A DNA stretch of 26,502 bases from Fomitopsis serialis (GCF_022376445.1 NW_025955456.1:1-26502); one strand, 5' to 3'; counted from the stretch's first letter, positions 10,781 to 23,091 are shown. The notes: generated by a model not told the origin, from the letters alone. A program made the numbers and translations.

Positions 10781-11103
10781 TACTTTCCCCCGCGGAACTG
10801 ACGACGGGGAAGCGACCCACAAGCGCTCAAGCTCAAGCGCTCAAGCGTCAGCTCACCGAGTTCGCGAGCGCTTCAGCCACTTGGTCCAAACCCCGACGTT
10901 GAACAACTTGGGTTCCTCCACGGTTCTCGGCAACAACTGGACGACACATCCGTGCGTCCGCTGCAGAAGTCGTCGGTGGGTTATCATCAGGCGCTCATAC
11001 AATCATCGGCGACCAGGCTACTCACTCTGCAACCAATAGCATCCGCGACTTCACTTGAGCACCGTGACTGTCCTACATCCTTCACCTCTCAAGTAGCTTC
11101 AAC

Positions 11104-14043
11104 ATGCCGCGCGGTATTCCCAATGCGAAGCGCGATGAAAACGCTATGCGCTTTACTACCTTCCATGTCCCCCTACCGTTAGTTGGTTCTTTGATGATGA
11201 ATACATCGCATTAAATTGAGCACGGCGGTGTGGTGAATTTCAGACCAAATCCCAAGCACATGGGTTCAACCTATCTGAGGTCAGATACACAAACCCACTG
11301 GTATCGCAATGCTGTCCGTGCAACCGCCGCCGGTCGGAATAAAATAGTACAAGAAGAACCTGGTCCGTCGATTGGAGAGGTAGGACAGTCTATGTGACCC
11401 TCTCGTGACAGGGTCGTAACTATTATTTCAGGCTCGACGCGGCTCCAAGGTGATTGTCGTACATCCTGGTTCCCGCGTTCTGCGCATCGGGAGGGCGTCC
11501 GATGTCACCCCTGTCTCCATACCGAATGTTATTGCCAGGAAGCACAACCATCCCGTGCCACGACCCCGTTACGTCGAAGGCATCTCAAGGCCGAGGAACG
11601 ATAACAAGCGCGAAAAGCCAGTGGCATCGCCCAATGGTGACGAATATGCCGTCCACCTTGACTCAGACGATCCGGTGTGTGGATTCGCTTCATGGTATAT
11701 AGCACCAAGTTGAACTCGTCGCGTTCCGCAGTTTGACATGAAGGTCGCTGCCATCACAATCTCGCTCCGCGATCGTATGCGCTTCTATAAACTACGCGTC
11801 ACTCCCAATGCAGCGAATATCGCGTCAACGTTCAATGAGCAATTCGTCCCAGAAACGATAGCTGAAGCAAACGACCCGTTTCGTGTCGACTGGATCCGGG
11901 ATAATATGGATCAGTATCTCGTTGGAGAACAGGTATGGCCATCAATTTATACTATGACCTTCGAGCTCAGTCGGCCATGTCGCCTGGCAGGCTCTTCAAA
12001 TTGCAGATCCCTTCGCCCAAGACTATGTCGTCAGGTGGCCATTCTACAGTGGCAAATTCAACACCCGAGACTATCCTTCCAATGCCATGATCTTGAGCGA
12101 TCTAGAGACTATCATACGAAGCACCCTGCAGGATCGACTGGACATTGACCCGAAGTCATACGAAGTCAGTCGCGTGTTCTCAAACTCGATGTCTGCTGAC
12201 ATCTGCATAGGACTATTCCGTGATCCTAGTGATCCCAGATTTCTATGATAGATTCTACGTGGAGGATATGGTCAGATTGCTTCTCATGACCATGGGATTC
12301 AAGCAACTCTGCGTGCAGCAAGTAAGTGGGTCGATGTCTCACGTATGACGGACAGTCGAGGGTTGACTGCCTTTTCTAGGAATCGCTTGCGGCCACGTAC
12401 GGCGCTGGCATATCTAACGCATGTGTCGTCGACATGGGTGCCACGAAGACCAGCATTGCTTGCGTGGATGATGGAGCCGTCCTTGGAGATACTAGGTAAA
12501 GGACAATTGTCGCGTGGTTTCCGACATACTCAGGCTCTCACAGGATGCTGCTGAACATGGGGGGAGACGACATAACTGAGTTTCTGCACGTACTATTGCA
12601 GAGGATCAGCTTCCCGTATAAGGACTTGAGTCTAGTCCGCTCTTACGATTGGAACGTGATCGAAGACCTCAAAGCACGCCTTTGCACACTTGCGGAGGTA
12701 CGCCGTAACAACGTTCATCCACAGGATCACTTTTGACTGAACCTTGGGGCGTCGAAAGGGCGACGTCGCTCTGAACCTGTATGATTTCGTGGTCCGTCGG
12801 CCAGGTCAGCCGACCCAGAAGTATGGCCTCCGGGCGTACGACGAGATTATTCTTGCACCAATGGTTTGTATTCATCTGCCCTGGGACGATTCTTGACTGA
12901 TCGAACCTTGCGCAGTGTTTATTTGAGCCTCGTGTAATTGAATTTGACCAAAAACGAGCGGGCATGCGCCCAATCGCCCACCCCGACGTCACGGAAGATA
13001 TTGTCGAACAGCCGTTAGAATACTTTGTAAGTGTTGATTTTCATGATATTCGGCTCTGCTGAACGTCATTGTGTCACCAGACACAAGCTATGGTCATCTC
13101 GACGCAGCACCTCCTCCCGGCAGCAATGCCGCACCCAATCGTCTTTGAACAGGTTCAGGGTCTCCCTCAATCTGGGTCTCAGACACCGGGACTTGGTCAA
13201 CAACCTGCCTTTGTGGTTGCGCCCCAGCCAGCAGGCGAAAGTGCTCCGCCGCAGACATCTGTGAACACCGTGGAGTCCCTGACGGCCCCAGCCACCAAGA
13301 CGGAAGATGCCTCGGAGTCAGTGACCCCTTTAGCAGCTGGATCGGGCGATGTCGCGATGAAAGAGGAGAGCCCGACTACGACCCTGCCGACACCCGCGGG
13401 TTCGACTGCACCCGCAACGGACATCCCGGGCGCCCCCGTGGAAATCATCGACGTCGATGCCATGGAAGACAGGGCGGCACCTTCCGCCTTGCCAGCTGAC
13501 CAGATGACGCAGCTGCTTCCTCCGCAGCAGCCACACATCTATCCTGGGGGGTACACCATCGACGTGTGTTTCGAAGCGAGCAAGCTCCCGCTGGACGTCG
13601 CCATATTCAATAGCGCACGGGCTGCGGGCGGAGATGAGAAGATCCGCAAATATCTGCAGGCCGTCTTGGTGATCGGCGGGACGGCCCTCGTCCCAGGCAT
13701 GGCACATGCATTGGAGAGCAGGTAAGCAGTCTTCTGTGATACGGATCCCGGGGCTCATGTGGGCATGTTCGCAGATTGCAGGCCATTGCCACGCCACTCG
13801 TACCCAATATGGAGAAGGTGCAGATTATCCCTCCGCCCAAGGACGTCGACCCGAGGGTGCTTGCATGGAAGGGTGCCGCTGTTCTCGGCAAGATGGACAC
13901 GGTATCTGACCTCTGGATCACAGCTGTAGATTGGGTAGGTGCTCTCATCAAGCATGATGTAAGGCAGAGCTCATTTACTTGCGTGGTTTCGCCAGGATAT
14001 CCTTGGAATGCGCGGGCTCAAGGAGCGATGCTTCTATTTGTAA
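11104..14043 (+). CDS. ARP8: Actin-related protein 8, INO80 chromatin-remodelling complex subunit
   Basis: Nuclear actin-fold subunit of INO80 that helps the complex bind linker DNA. Thirteen exons: 11104-11177, 11244-11379, 11432-11674, 11732-11932, 11991-12164, 12211-12321, 12380-12495, 12544-12697, 12759-12863, 12916-13026, 13081-13721, 13775-13934, 13996-14043; 757 residues in frame. The start MPRGIPNAKRDENA and STYLRSDTQTHWYRN match the Arp8 N-terminus. SRVLRIGRASD, the phosphate loop VVDMGATKTS (about residue 330) and VLVIGGTALVPGM (about 675) are actin-fold nucleotide motifs, and WKGAAVLGKMD lies near the end. A Pro/Ala/Thr-rich insert of about 130 residues (13150-13530) interrupts the fold, as is usual for Arp8, with EIIDVDAMED inside it. 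Acceptor 12757-12758 is an unusual AAAG. The gene is convergent with the RING gene. Confidence 0.95.
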
Positions 14044-14301
14044 GGTTCATAAATGACGTCTTTGCGAAGACGATGCTTGTTGTCGGTAATGTCATTAACC
14101 TGTACACCGTTGGAATGACCATATGGCACCACCGCTGTAATCTAATCTTTAGGTATACATCCCACCGTCGACTCGTAGCTGAACGTTCAACTATGTGGTC
14201 CGACCTTCCGGGAAGTGAGAGAAGACATGCATGCTGGATCAAAACCACAAAAAGAATGCGAAAGATATAAGGAAGCCGCTCTACACCAATGCCAGACCAG
14301 A

Positions 14302-15845
14302 TTAAGTGAAGGAGCAAATACGGGCCCTCATGTCTCTGAGTGGGTCGGGCGTTAATTGCGGCCAGCGAGCAATCAGGTTGCGCATCTCGGTGCGCCCTCG
14401 ACTACCGGACAGTTTGAGAGGCACGACATGATCGGCGGGCGGAGGAGGTTCATACAAGATATGTTCACATTAGTGATGAGATGAACAATGCCTGCATACG
14501 CACCTGTCGCGGATTTGCCACTCAGCTAGAAGTGTGCCACCGTTCTCCCAGCCGGTTGATGGACCTGCTTCGGAGTTCGTTTGCTTCTTCTTGCCCTTGC
14601 CTTTACCTTTACTGCTGCCAGCCTTGGATGGGCTCGACTGCAGAGGACCACGCAAGCTATCGATGAGTTCGATGATTCTGTCGCTCGCCGCTCGAGCCGG
14701 TGTAAAAGGTAAGCTGGTCATGTCACGTGGTACGGGAATGGGGACCGTGGGCAAGGTGGCTCGACACAACGGACAATCCAACGGCTGGCACCAACCTCCG
14801 CAAGCATTGCAGAGATTCGTGAAGAACCACTTGAGGAGGCATTGCGCGCAGTAAGAGTGGCCACAGCTCGTGAGATTCAAGCTATACGGACAAGCCCTGT
14901 ACGACCTGTCAGCTGCGGGCAAGCTGTATCACTGGACCACAAAATACGCACATAACATCGCAACATCTGTGTCGCTTTAAGCAATCACTCCTAGATGAAT
15001 TCTAAGACGACTTACAACGCGCATTGCCACTTCGCCTCGAGCTCGGCCAGGACCTCCTCAGTCCGACCCATCTTTATGACGAGAGCTCTGTCGGCAACCT
15101 CTTGCTCCCTCTTCTGCAGTTCCGCGGTCCGCTTGTTGAGTTGATTCTCCCGAGTTTGACATTGAGCTTCACGTTTGTCACAAGCCCGTTCCCTTTGCTC
15201 GAGAGCAGCGATCTTCTCCTGGTACTGTGCAGCCGAGCGTTCGACTCCCTGTTCCCTCTTCTGCACGGCCTTCTCGCGCCTACTTGCCTCCCTCTCGAAC
15301 GCCTGCCTGTCCCGCTTCAGAGTCTTCTGTACATCCTTATCTTGTTGTACGGCACGACCGTCATCTGGGTCGGGAAGGGCAGTAACGACGCGGCGCGTAA
15401 TGCGTTTCGATTGCTCTTTGACGGGTTCGGCAGGGAGATCGTCGCTGTCTGCGTCAACCTGGGCAGTGTCCTGTGTGCCAGATTGTCGCGATGATCTCCG
15501 AGGGCCGGTTGACGAGGCCGCAGGCGCAGAAGTCCCTTCTGCATCGACTGCAGGCCGTGCCTTGGGAGGAGTGGCACCAGCGATCTTCCGCCTCTTAGAC
15601 GGAGGAAGGGGTGGTTCTTCAGCCTCCGTCTCCGTCTCATCCGGTTCTTCTGTAGAGCGCTATCAAACCGGAGTGCAATGACCGTGAGAGCCTCAATCAC
15701 CTTGTTCATGAGTTACAGTAGACGTGGTCTTGCGCGGGGGGCGCGCCCGAGACCTGCTCTTGGTGGCAAGGGGCGCCCGACGCGGCTTGGTCGAGCGCGT
15801 CTTGATGCCAATCGGTCTCCGTGAGGCCATGAATCGCGTCTGCAT
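14302..15845 (-). CDS. RING finger protein with coiled coil, probable E3 ubiquitin ligase
   Basis: Minus-strand exons 15845-15701, 15649-15016, 14966-14952, 14905-14504, 14401-14302 join in frame to 431 residues. The N-terminus is very basic (IKTRSTKPRRAPLATKSRSR), followed by an acidic patch (EEPDETETEAEEPP) and a nuclear-localisation-like SKRRK. Residues about 160-255 form a charged heptad coiled coil (REASRREKAVQKREQGVERS, QKREQEVADRA). Residues about 258-312 are a C3HC4 RING: CALC, CGHSYCAQC, CPLC. The C-terminal tail reads TEMRNLIARWPQLTPDPLRD. The second cysteine of CALC lies on a 15-nt exon. The last intron is 102 nt, twice the local norm; without it the frame stops 11 codons later and the tail is lost. 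An alternative start is 15830. Substrate and named family are unknown. Confidence 0.85.
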
Positions 15846-18800
15846 CGCGAAGCCCAAGTATCGATGAATCGAGTAGCCAGGTAGCTGCAGGTGCGAGCGG
15901 ACCGTATCTCTGTACTGGGGATAGAGCTCGAAGGGCTTTGATCAGGGTGGAGAGATGATGATGAAGGTGAAGACAAAGGACAATAGGCCAAGATCGACAC
16001 TCGCGCCGCTAGCCACCCTTAGCCACCGCCAGTGGCACGGCCGTGACGACGCCACCGCGCGACGCGCCTCGATCATGTGCATTCCCGCGATGCCGCCCAA
16101 GCGTACCGCGACGCGGTCGGTCAACCACGCAAAAGGACTGAGGGTCAGGTCGCTCTGAATAATTCTTGTAGTCGCCGTTGCAGACCATAAGAGCCGACAA
16201 GTGTTTATCATGGCAGTCCTGTAGAGCGAGCGGCTGTGCTCGAGCAAGGCATTTGACACCCTTCAAATTGAACTTGAAGTTCCCGTTACGAGGCCAGTTG
16301 AACGTGATTAGAGTCTGCCACCAGTGACCTCCAAGTACTCAGCGCTCAGCACTCAGGTACTCAGGCTTATCCGTATCTACACGCGAGTTGTGTAGGTCGG
16401 CCGAACTGCGACCAGTATTGGTCACCGCGTTCTGAGCGATCCCTCGCAGCAAAGCAAACGATCATTCGCGAGGACTGCCATGTACAGTCTACGGTAAGGG
16501 TCAGATGATGTAGCAGGCACATGAAATGCTGTGAAGCGGTGGTGTCTCTATCAGACGAAACCCGTGGAGAATACCGGTATTGGATACCTTTGTGTGATTG
16601 TGCGTGGAGTGTGAATCCTGATGAAGCCGCCCTGTGCTGAATACGGCATGTGAAATACGATCGCCGTACGTAACACGATATGGACGAGCTCGTATGACCT
16701 ATTCCGAGCGATGTCGAGACCCTGACTGGAAGGTCTGCCTGTAGAGAGCCTGAGTCCCATTACAGCGACGGCACGATTGTTGCGTACCTGATCGGGCAAC
16801 ATGAAATTGAACAGGATCATGAAGGCTGTGAAGCCTCACAGAGCGGCTACCGACGACCAATGCAGCAAATGACCTCCGGTATTGCGGGATCATCTTTGTA
16901 AAAGAGAGCGCCAGGACATGCACGGGCAGGCGAGCGTCCTCCCAACGCAAATTCGCATTGGTCGACTTGCTCAGGTTGGCCGCCCAGCGACCGCGACGAA
17001 ACAGTTCGGAACACAGTGGTTTGTCGGCATTCCCCGCCAATGTAATTCGTGCAAAGCGCAGGACTTTCTCAGCCGAGAACGCTCCATACACGAGACGGAG
17101 GGATCAAAAGCTATGACAGCTCGGCGCGTCACACTGAATGGCCAGATCAACCCAATCTACACATTCCTGACAAAACAATTCTACTCCCACCTCGGTAGAC
17201 GTGATCGCTGCAGAGCTTCATGAGCGGACGGCAGTCGACATGCAATACTAATCACTTAGAATGTTAGCCTCTCGCTGCTACAAAGCGAAGAATGAATTGC
17301 GAAAGGTACGTACTTCGTGGAAAGATCTTGATGAAACCTTCACCCAGAAGGATAGGAATCGAGCTTCAAAACGCCGTGAAGTCGAAAAGGGGCGTCGAGT
17401 TGACTCTGAAGGCTAGTAAGAGCTAGCCCATAGGTCTAGGCTGTTTCCTGGAAAAACAACGCATCATCATTTGTATAAATCAACAGCTACGAAAGGGATA
17501 TTCACCTAGTCCCGAGAAACCGTAGGTATCCCAGCTGGACGTCTGACATCTATATAATGACATTAGGAGGGTGCAAGGGTGGCCCTGCAACAGCGTCCGT
17601 GAGGGAAATAGACTCGATAGTTGAGATGCAACAATTTCAACGACCAACCATATTAAAGGAGATGACGGTTTGTGTAAGCCATTATCCGCTACATGGGGCC
17701 CGCTGACCTGCAGATGGGTAAAGTACTTGCTGTCGTGTCGAGGGGCATGCACCTATTGCCGCCGCCCCACGGTGGTCCAACCTCACTGCTTCGTCTGTCA
17801 CGGAATTGCGTATATCACCGCAATTGGTTGCAGATAAATTCATAGAAGGTAGCTATACGATAGCTGCGGCGAATAACAGACCGATGATATTCTGTGAATG
17901 TCACTGCACGTTCGTGCCCTCGAACAACATATTCCTACTGTACTGAATGCCACAGCGTCAGCGACCTTGCAGGTACAAATGGGGCAACGCACGTCGTAGC
18001 CGTAGCCCGATAATAGTGCGGTGAGACAGCGCCTGGACAGCGCGGACTACTCAACGTGTCTCCGTCCGAGCAGCGTGAAGGTAAGGCGGTCGTAGGCCGC
18101 AGTGTTTTTAGGTTGTGAATTATGCAAGCAGAGGAAGAACGACAGGCGCGTGGTTCGCGCTTTGAACTTGCCATATATGGGTTGCTACACGCTGGGAGGA
18201 TTCGGACGTCAGGCTGGTTGACGCGAGGACGAAGCCTTGCCTTCTGCGCTTCGCTGAAACACATGATGCCCATCGAAGACAATAGGCAGGATCAGGGTCT
18301 TGTCAGCTTCCGGTCGTGAATATCAGGCGGAACGCCTCGACACCCCAAATCCTGGAGCTGCCCACAGTCTGTACCGTGCAGCGCGTGGCCGGAACCGTCG
18401 GTTACACCCGAGTGCATGGGTGGGCCCAATTCATCGCATAAGGCATCCAGTACTTGCATCCTCACGGAGTTGAAGAAAGATTTGCGTACAGAAGGTTGTC
18501 TCTTCTCCGAGCGGAAATGTTGATCAGGCGTTCACTTCGCGTCCCGTCAGTGTGGTTCCTATACCGAGCTGTAGGTCCCAAACAACCTGAAGCAGCGTTC
18601 TCGTGTACGGTACAATGCAACGTGGCATCCGACAACCTCCATAGGGACCGAGCTCATGCTTCCACACTTCCTACCGACCTCTGTCACGCCACCGTCTCAG
18701 CATCCCGACCACTCGATTTATGACATGATCGCACCGGCCCGTGCACTCCTGTGCGCGTTCACACGTCTATTCGCAACAAGGTGAGTTTCGCAAACATATC

Positions 18801-20489
18801 GCCCTTCGCGACAGATTGCACTCGCAAGGTTACGTCTGGCATTCCAGCCACTCTTGCTCATCTGACACCTGCAGCACCTCAACGCGTTGCCCCACAATTC
18901 AATCCGCGAGCGTCATCGCATTCCAGGCTCTCACCGCTGACACTTGTCCATATGCAGGATAAACTCATCTGCCTATCCAATCTGGCTTCTCCATAGCTTC
19001 GCTGAACCTTCAGTTGCGGTGCTTCCGGAAGCTCGATGTGGTACATATGAAGATCCCGTCAGGTCAACGGTACGTCTCCGCCATGAGAAGATTTGTACCA
19101 GCGAGCGGGCGTACAGCGCAGGCTCTGCTCGCGCGCGGGGCAGACCAAACTCCGCACCGGCCACGGTGTACGCCTTCTGCCTGTCGGGACGGACTTGGAA
19201 GGCACGGACCAGAGTGTCGTCGAGTCTCAGATTCACCGACCAATCTTACTCCTTCCCGATATCCTCATGACGTTGGGAGATCCCTTCTCCCGGCGCTGCA
19301 CCCCCGGCCGAGGAGGAGGAGGGTATTCACTCGCAGCAATTCAACAGGGACGCGCTTGGCCCCGATGAGTGTGAGTGTGACAGCGTCTCTGAGGACCTGG
19401 GACGATTCATCACGCATGGCTTCGGGCCCGGCGAACGACGACATATGTAGACGCAGACGTCTTGAGATTGTGCGCTGCTCGGCCGTGATCTGTCTGATAG
19501 GCAGCTTCATTTGCCTCATCGTGGTCGACTTCCATCATTCAAAACCTTCTGATTTGAATCTGGGCGCACGGCGGCAGCGGGCGGACGCTCTCGCCAACAC
19601 CCATTGCGACATCGCTCCGGATGACAGGGCCTCATGCGGGCAACACTCCATCATCCCCGCGGTACTTCGCTCATCTATGTCATGATGGGGATGTCCGTTG
19701 CCATAACCCAATACGATGAATCTACTGTGTACCAAATACAATGCATGTACACCAAAAGCAGGCAGACCACTATATACAAGGTCCTACTGTACGCGGCACA
19801 CACGAAGCGCATAATGTGGGGGAAATATAAGCGAGCCTATAAAGCTGGCGCGGTACAGTCAAGGACCCAGAACGCGAGGAAGGGAGGGACGAACGAACGG
19901 GCAGATCACTATAAGCTGACTACACGTACACGTACAGGATGGGTACACCGACACGGCCTAACGGGGCCTGCGCGGAACACGGGGAGTAGTTTGGGCGGGA
20001 AACAGAGACAACACAAGGAAGAGCAGGTCGCAGCGCGGAGCGGGTCAAAGCAACGTTCGACACGCGCGGCCGGGAGAACAAGCGCAGCGGAGCCGGTATC
20101 CAGAGCAGGGAATAGATGCGCAATACGTAGCGTAGGAGGGGAATAGCGGGACTAGTATGAATAGCACTGGCAGGAGGAGCGATGCGACATAGCAATGGGG
20201 ATATGTACAATAAGTCAGGTGGGTCGGTCGAGGAGAGCAGGTCGAGGGCGGGCGGGGGGCGGAATGCGCTGACGGGACGTCCGCAGGCCAGAAGCACATA
20301 TGTTCGGGGGACTTGGCTCGCCAGCTCTTGGCGGAGAGCTCGACGGGCCAGAGTCGAATTACGACCGATCACGGTCGAGGCAGCGAGTTGACCATCACAG
20401 CAAGGCCGTCGAAAGCCACCGCAGGAGAGTAATCGGTGCCAGAGGGTTGAGCCACAGAGGACACGAGGGCGCGGCAGGCGCACGCACGC
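15846..20489. other. Long stretch without a supported gene
   Basis: About 4.6 kb between the RING gene start and the Con7-like gene stop. Many short frames exist on both strands but none shows a recognisable domain or a convincing chain of splice sites. Points of note: a minus-strand open frame of 110 codons at 16338-16009, a short ACTCAG-type repeat at 16336-16366, exon-like splice signals at 17260-17305 (+), and small hairpins at 17412-17429 and near 17855. From about 19900 the plus strand is purine-rich; this probably includes the 3' UTR of the Con7-like gene. It may hold non-coding transcripts, decayed genes or transposon remains. Confidence 0.5.
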
Positions 20490-23091
20490 TCAGTCGAAGT
20501 ATCCGTCACCAGAGCCAGCTCGGCCATAGCGGTCATCTTGGTCGTCCGGCTGGCCGTACCGCTGATGCGCCTCCATCAGCCTCGCAACATCTGGGTCTGG
20601 CTCGTACCCCGGAAGCGGCGTCAGTAGCGTGCTGTCCGGCGGAAGGTGGTTACGCCCGAGCGACGTGTGGGCTGCGAGGGCAGGCAAATCAGGAGCCGCG
20701 TTGCTCGGACCGGACGCTCCAGCAAGAGACGAGAAGCCCGAAGTGGTCGCGGAGAGTGGCGGGAGGACGGTGTGCCCGGGCGTCGTGGTCGTAGGGAGGG
20801 AGGGGCTCGCGTTGGGATGGACGGTGTAGTACGGATGCACAGGCCTCGGCTGATTCGCGTTCGCCGACATCCCCAGCTGGGGGTGTGATGCATGATGGCG
20901 AAGCTCGTGCTGCCCGTGGCTCTGGCTCTGCTGCTGCCAACCAGCATGCGGCTGGGCGGCGTACCCCGGTTGTCGATACTGCTGGGCAAGGACCTGGATA
21001 CTGTCCTCCGGCTCTTGAGGGTGCGGCTGGCCGTACCGCATCGCATGCGAAGACTCTTCCGCAGGACTCGGGGGCGGATAACGCGCACCGGCGTCGAGCG
21101 AGTGGCCTTGCGAGCCCATCGAGTAGCCGGACGGGCTCCCATAACTATGTGCGTGCGAGTGCGTCGGCAAATAGGAATGTGCGCTCATCGCGGGGTGCGA
21201 GTGCGGGTCGGGATACGGCTCGGCCATGCTCATCCGCCTGTGTACGTTCGCGCGGTGGTGCTCGAGCTCGCGCGGCTGGTAGCCATACGGGTTGGCGTGC
21301 GGCTGGTGAGGATGGTGGCCGGGATGTCCCTGTTGCACGAGCGGCGAACGCATCTGCATCATCGACGGCATTCCAGACATGCCGCCCATGCCAACGCCAC
21401 CGCCCATGCTTACACCGAGCGGAGGGATGCCCTGCATCGCAGCCTGCACCTGTACCTCGCGTTCCGCTTGCGCCTGTCGCTCTTGTTCCTCCTGCTCCTT
21501 TTTCGCCTGGCGCCATTGCTTCCGAAGCTCTTTGAATTCTAATCAAGAAACAGAAGCCAAGTTCCGTGAGGAATGATAAGCTTTCCGTGGAAAACAGAAA
21601 GGGAAGAAAAGGGGCGCGCACCGCCTGGGCTCCGCTTCTGGCCATGCTTCTGCATCGTGACGTGCGCGTTTAGGTGGTTGAGCGTTCCGTACGCCTTGGA
21701 GCAGTTCGGCCAGCTGGAGAAGAGAACGAAGGCGGAGTCCGCGCGGGCCGTCAGCTTCGCGCGCCCAGACTCGCCCAGCGGCACAGCGGGAGCACGCACC
21801 TGCACTGGTAGAGCCGCTCGATCTCGTCGTACCTGCGCCGCGGCCGCTTCTTCACCGCGTTCCCTGGCAAGCTCACGAACGAGTACGTCTTGCCGTTCGC
21901 CGAGCGGTGCTGCGTCTGCGTGCCACCTACGCCCGGCGGCTGCGGGCCCTGTCCGTGTCCCACCGTCTGTCCTCCTGTTGCGTGGCTCTGCACAGGTTGT
22001 GACCCTTGCCCCTGTGGCGCGCCTGGGCGCGTCTGCGGTGGTTGGCTGCCGGGACCAAGCCGTGAACCAGGAAGAGGCGGACTCCCACCTACGCCCTCGG
22101 AACCGCTCACACTGCCTGCGTAGACGGGTGATATGGGTGCAGCCCCCTCGGCGAGATCGTGCTTGAGCGGGCCGGGCCAGCTGGAGGGCGTCGCGCCGTA
22201 GCCATCGGTGAGGCTGCCGGACGAGCCGGAGCTCATCCGCGCGTGTCCGTGTGTGCTCGCGTATGGTGGGTACGCGTATGTCGCGGAGACGGGTCGTGGA
22301 GACTGGGAGGGTTGCGCGTAGGGATATTGTGGTGGATGGGACGCAGACTGTGATTGTGCCTGCGATTGCGATTGTGGGTGGGGGACTTGTGATTGCGCGA
22401 AGCGCTGCGAGAGGACCGGCTCGGACATGCGCCGGTCGAGGAGGGGGTTGCTCTGCGCGTGCTGGTAGCGCGCGTGGGTCGGGAGGCTCTGGGGTGCGCC
22501 CGCGTAGGGGGGATACTGGCCGGTCATCGGCGACGCGGACAAAGGGAACGTACCTGCGTCTGCGCGCGCACCCATGTTGGGCGACTCCGAGTGCGGAGAT
22601 GGAGAGTAGCCCGCGGGATCGTGTTCGGAGTGCGGGAGGAGGTCGCCGGTGAGGAGAGACGGGGGCGAGCGACGGCCCAGCGCGTACGGGTCGGTGTCGA
22701 GGTCCGCGCCTGGGTTGGACGCGCCGCTGCTGCTGCTCGCGGTGGGGGGCGCGGCATATTGCGCGAGGGCGTCGGGGTGGGCGGAATACATGTCTGAGAA
22801 TGCAGCGGAGGCGGCGGCAGGGTCGAGCGGGGCGCTGCTGTCATAGTGGAAGTCGGGGGGCGAGGGGGAGTCGTCGTCGCTGCTGGGCGGGGCGTCGGCG
22901 TGGAGGGGGGAGCGGAGCAGGAGCTCGCGCGGGTCGGGGGGCGGGGACGGGGGCGGGCGGCGGTCCACGGTGGGGGACGGGGCGCGGCGGACGAGGCGGG
23001 GGTCGGGGACGGGGCGGCGGGGGTGCGGCGGCGGGATGTGGAGGGCGGGGAAGGGCGTGAGGGGGGCGGGGCGGGGGAGATGATGGAGCAT
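20490..23091 (-). CDS. CON7: Con7-like C2H2 zinc finger transcription factor
   Basis: Minus-strand exons 23091-21800, 21713-21622, 21538-20490 join to 810 residues. Residues 1-410 are low-complexity Pro/Ser/Gln sequence (QSQSQAQSQSASHPPQ). A conserved block then starts KKRPRRRYDEIERLYQC (to residue 430), followed by WPNCSKAYGTLNHLNAHV: one C-x4-C-x12-H-x5-H finger, ending in MQKHGQKRSP, and then EFKELRKQWRQAKKEQEEQE, a basic helical segment. This finger with its flanks is the hallmark of fungal Con7 proteins; in Magnaporthe CON7 controls conidium shape and cell-wall genes. The C-terminal 300 residues are His/Pro/Gly/Ser-rich, likely an activation or condensate-prone region. The zinc finger is encoded across the first splice junction and its tail across the second; both introns (86 and 83 nt) are longer than the local norm. 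An in-frame TAG lies two codons before the ATG, but an acceptor-like ACTTAG there leaves an upstream exon possible. Confidence 0.88.

Larger units (their letters stand above)
9880..11103. other. Intergenic region with palindromes and a MITE-like insertion
   Basis: No coding frame is supported. The left third is the 3' flank of the hypothetical gene and is moderately AT-rich (for example AATAAG near 10408). From about 10480 to 10585 there are repeated CTCTATGTA / CTACATAG words. A 167-bp inverted-repeat element lies at 10614-10780. Just beyond it, at 10820-10850, is a short degenerate repeat of AAGCGCTCAAGCTC. The last 250 bp are the upstream region of ARP8; no clear TATA box was seen. Confidence 0.6.

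Noticed and set aside
16336..16366. ACTCAG-type tandem repeat as a CRISPR or satellite
   Set aside because: It is only about 30 bp with imperfect units and no spacer structure.
18973..19519. Minus-strand frames such as LDDTLVRAFQVRPDRQKAYT as a gene
   Set aside because: The frames cannot be joined by convincing splice sites and show no known domain.
20883..21542. Two 216-codon plus-strand frames over the Con7-like last exon
   Set aside because: They are antisense shadows of a low-complexity coding exon whose own frame continues from the zinc finger.
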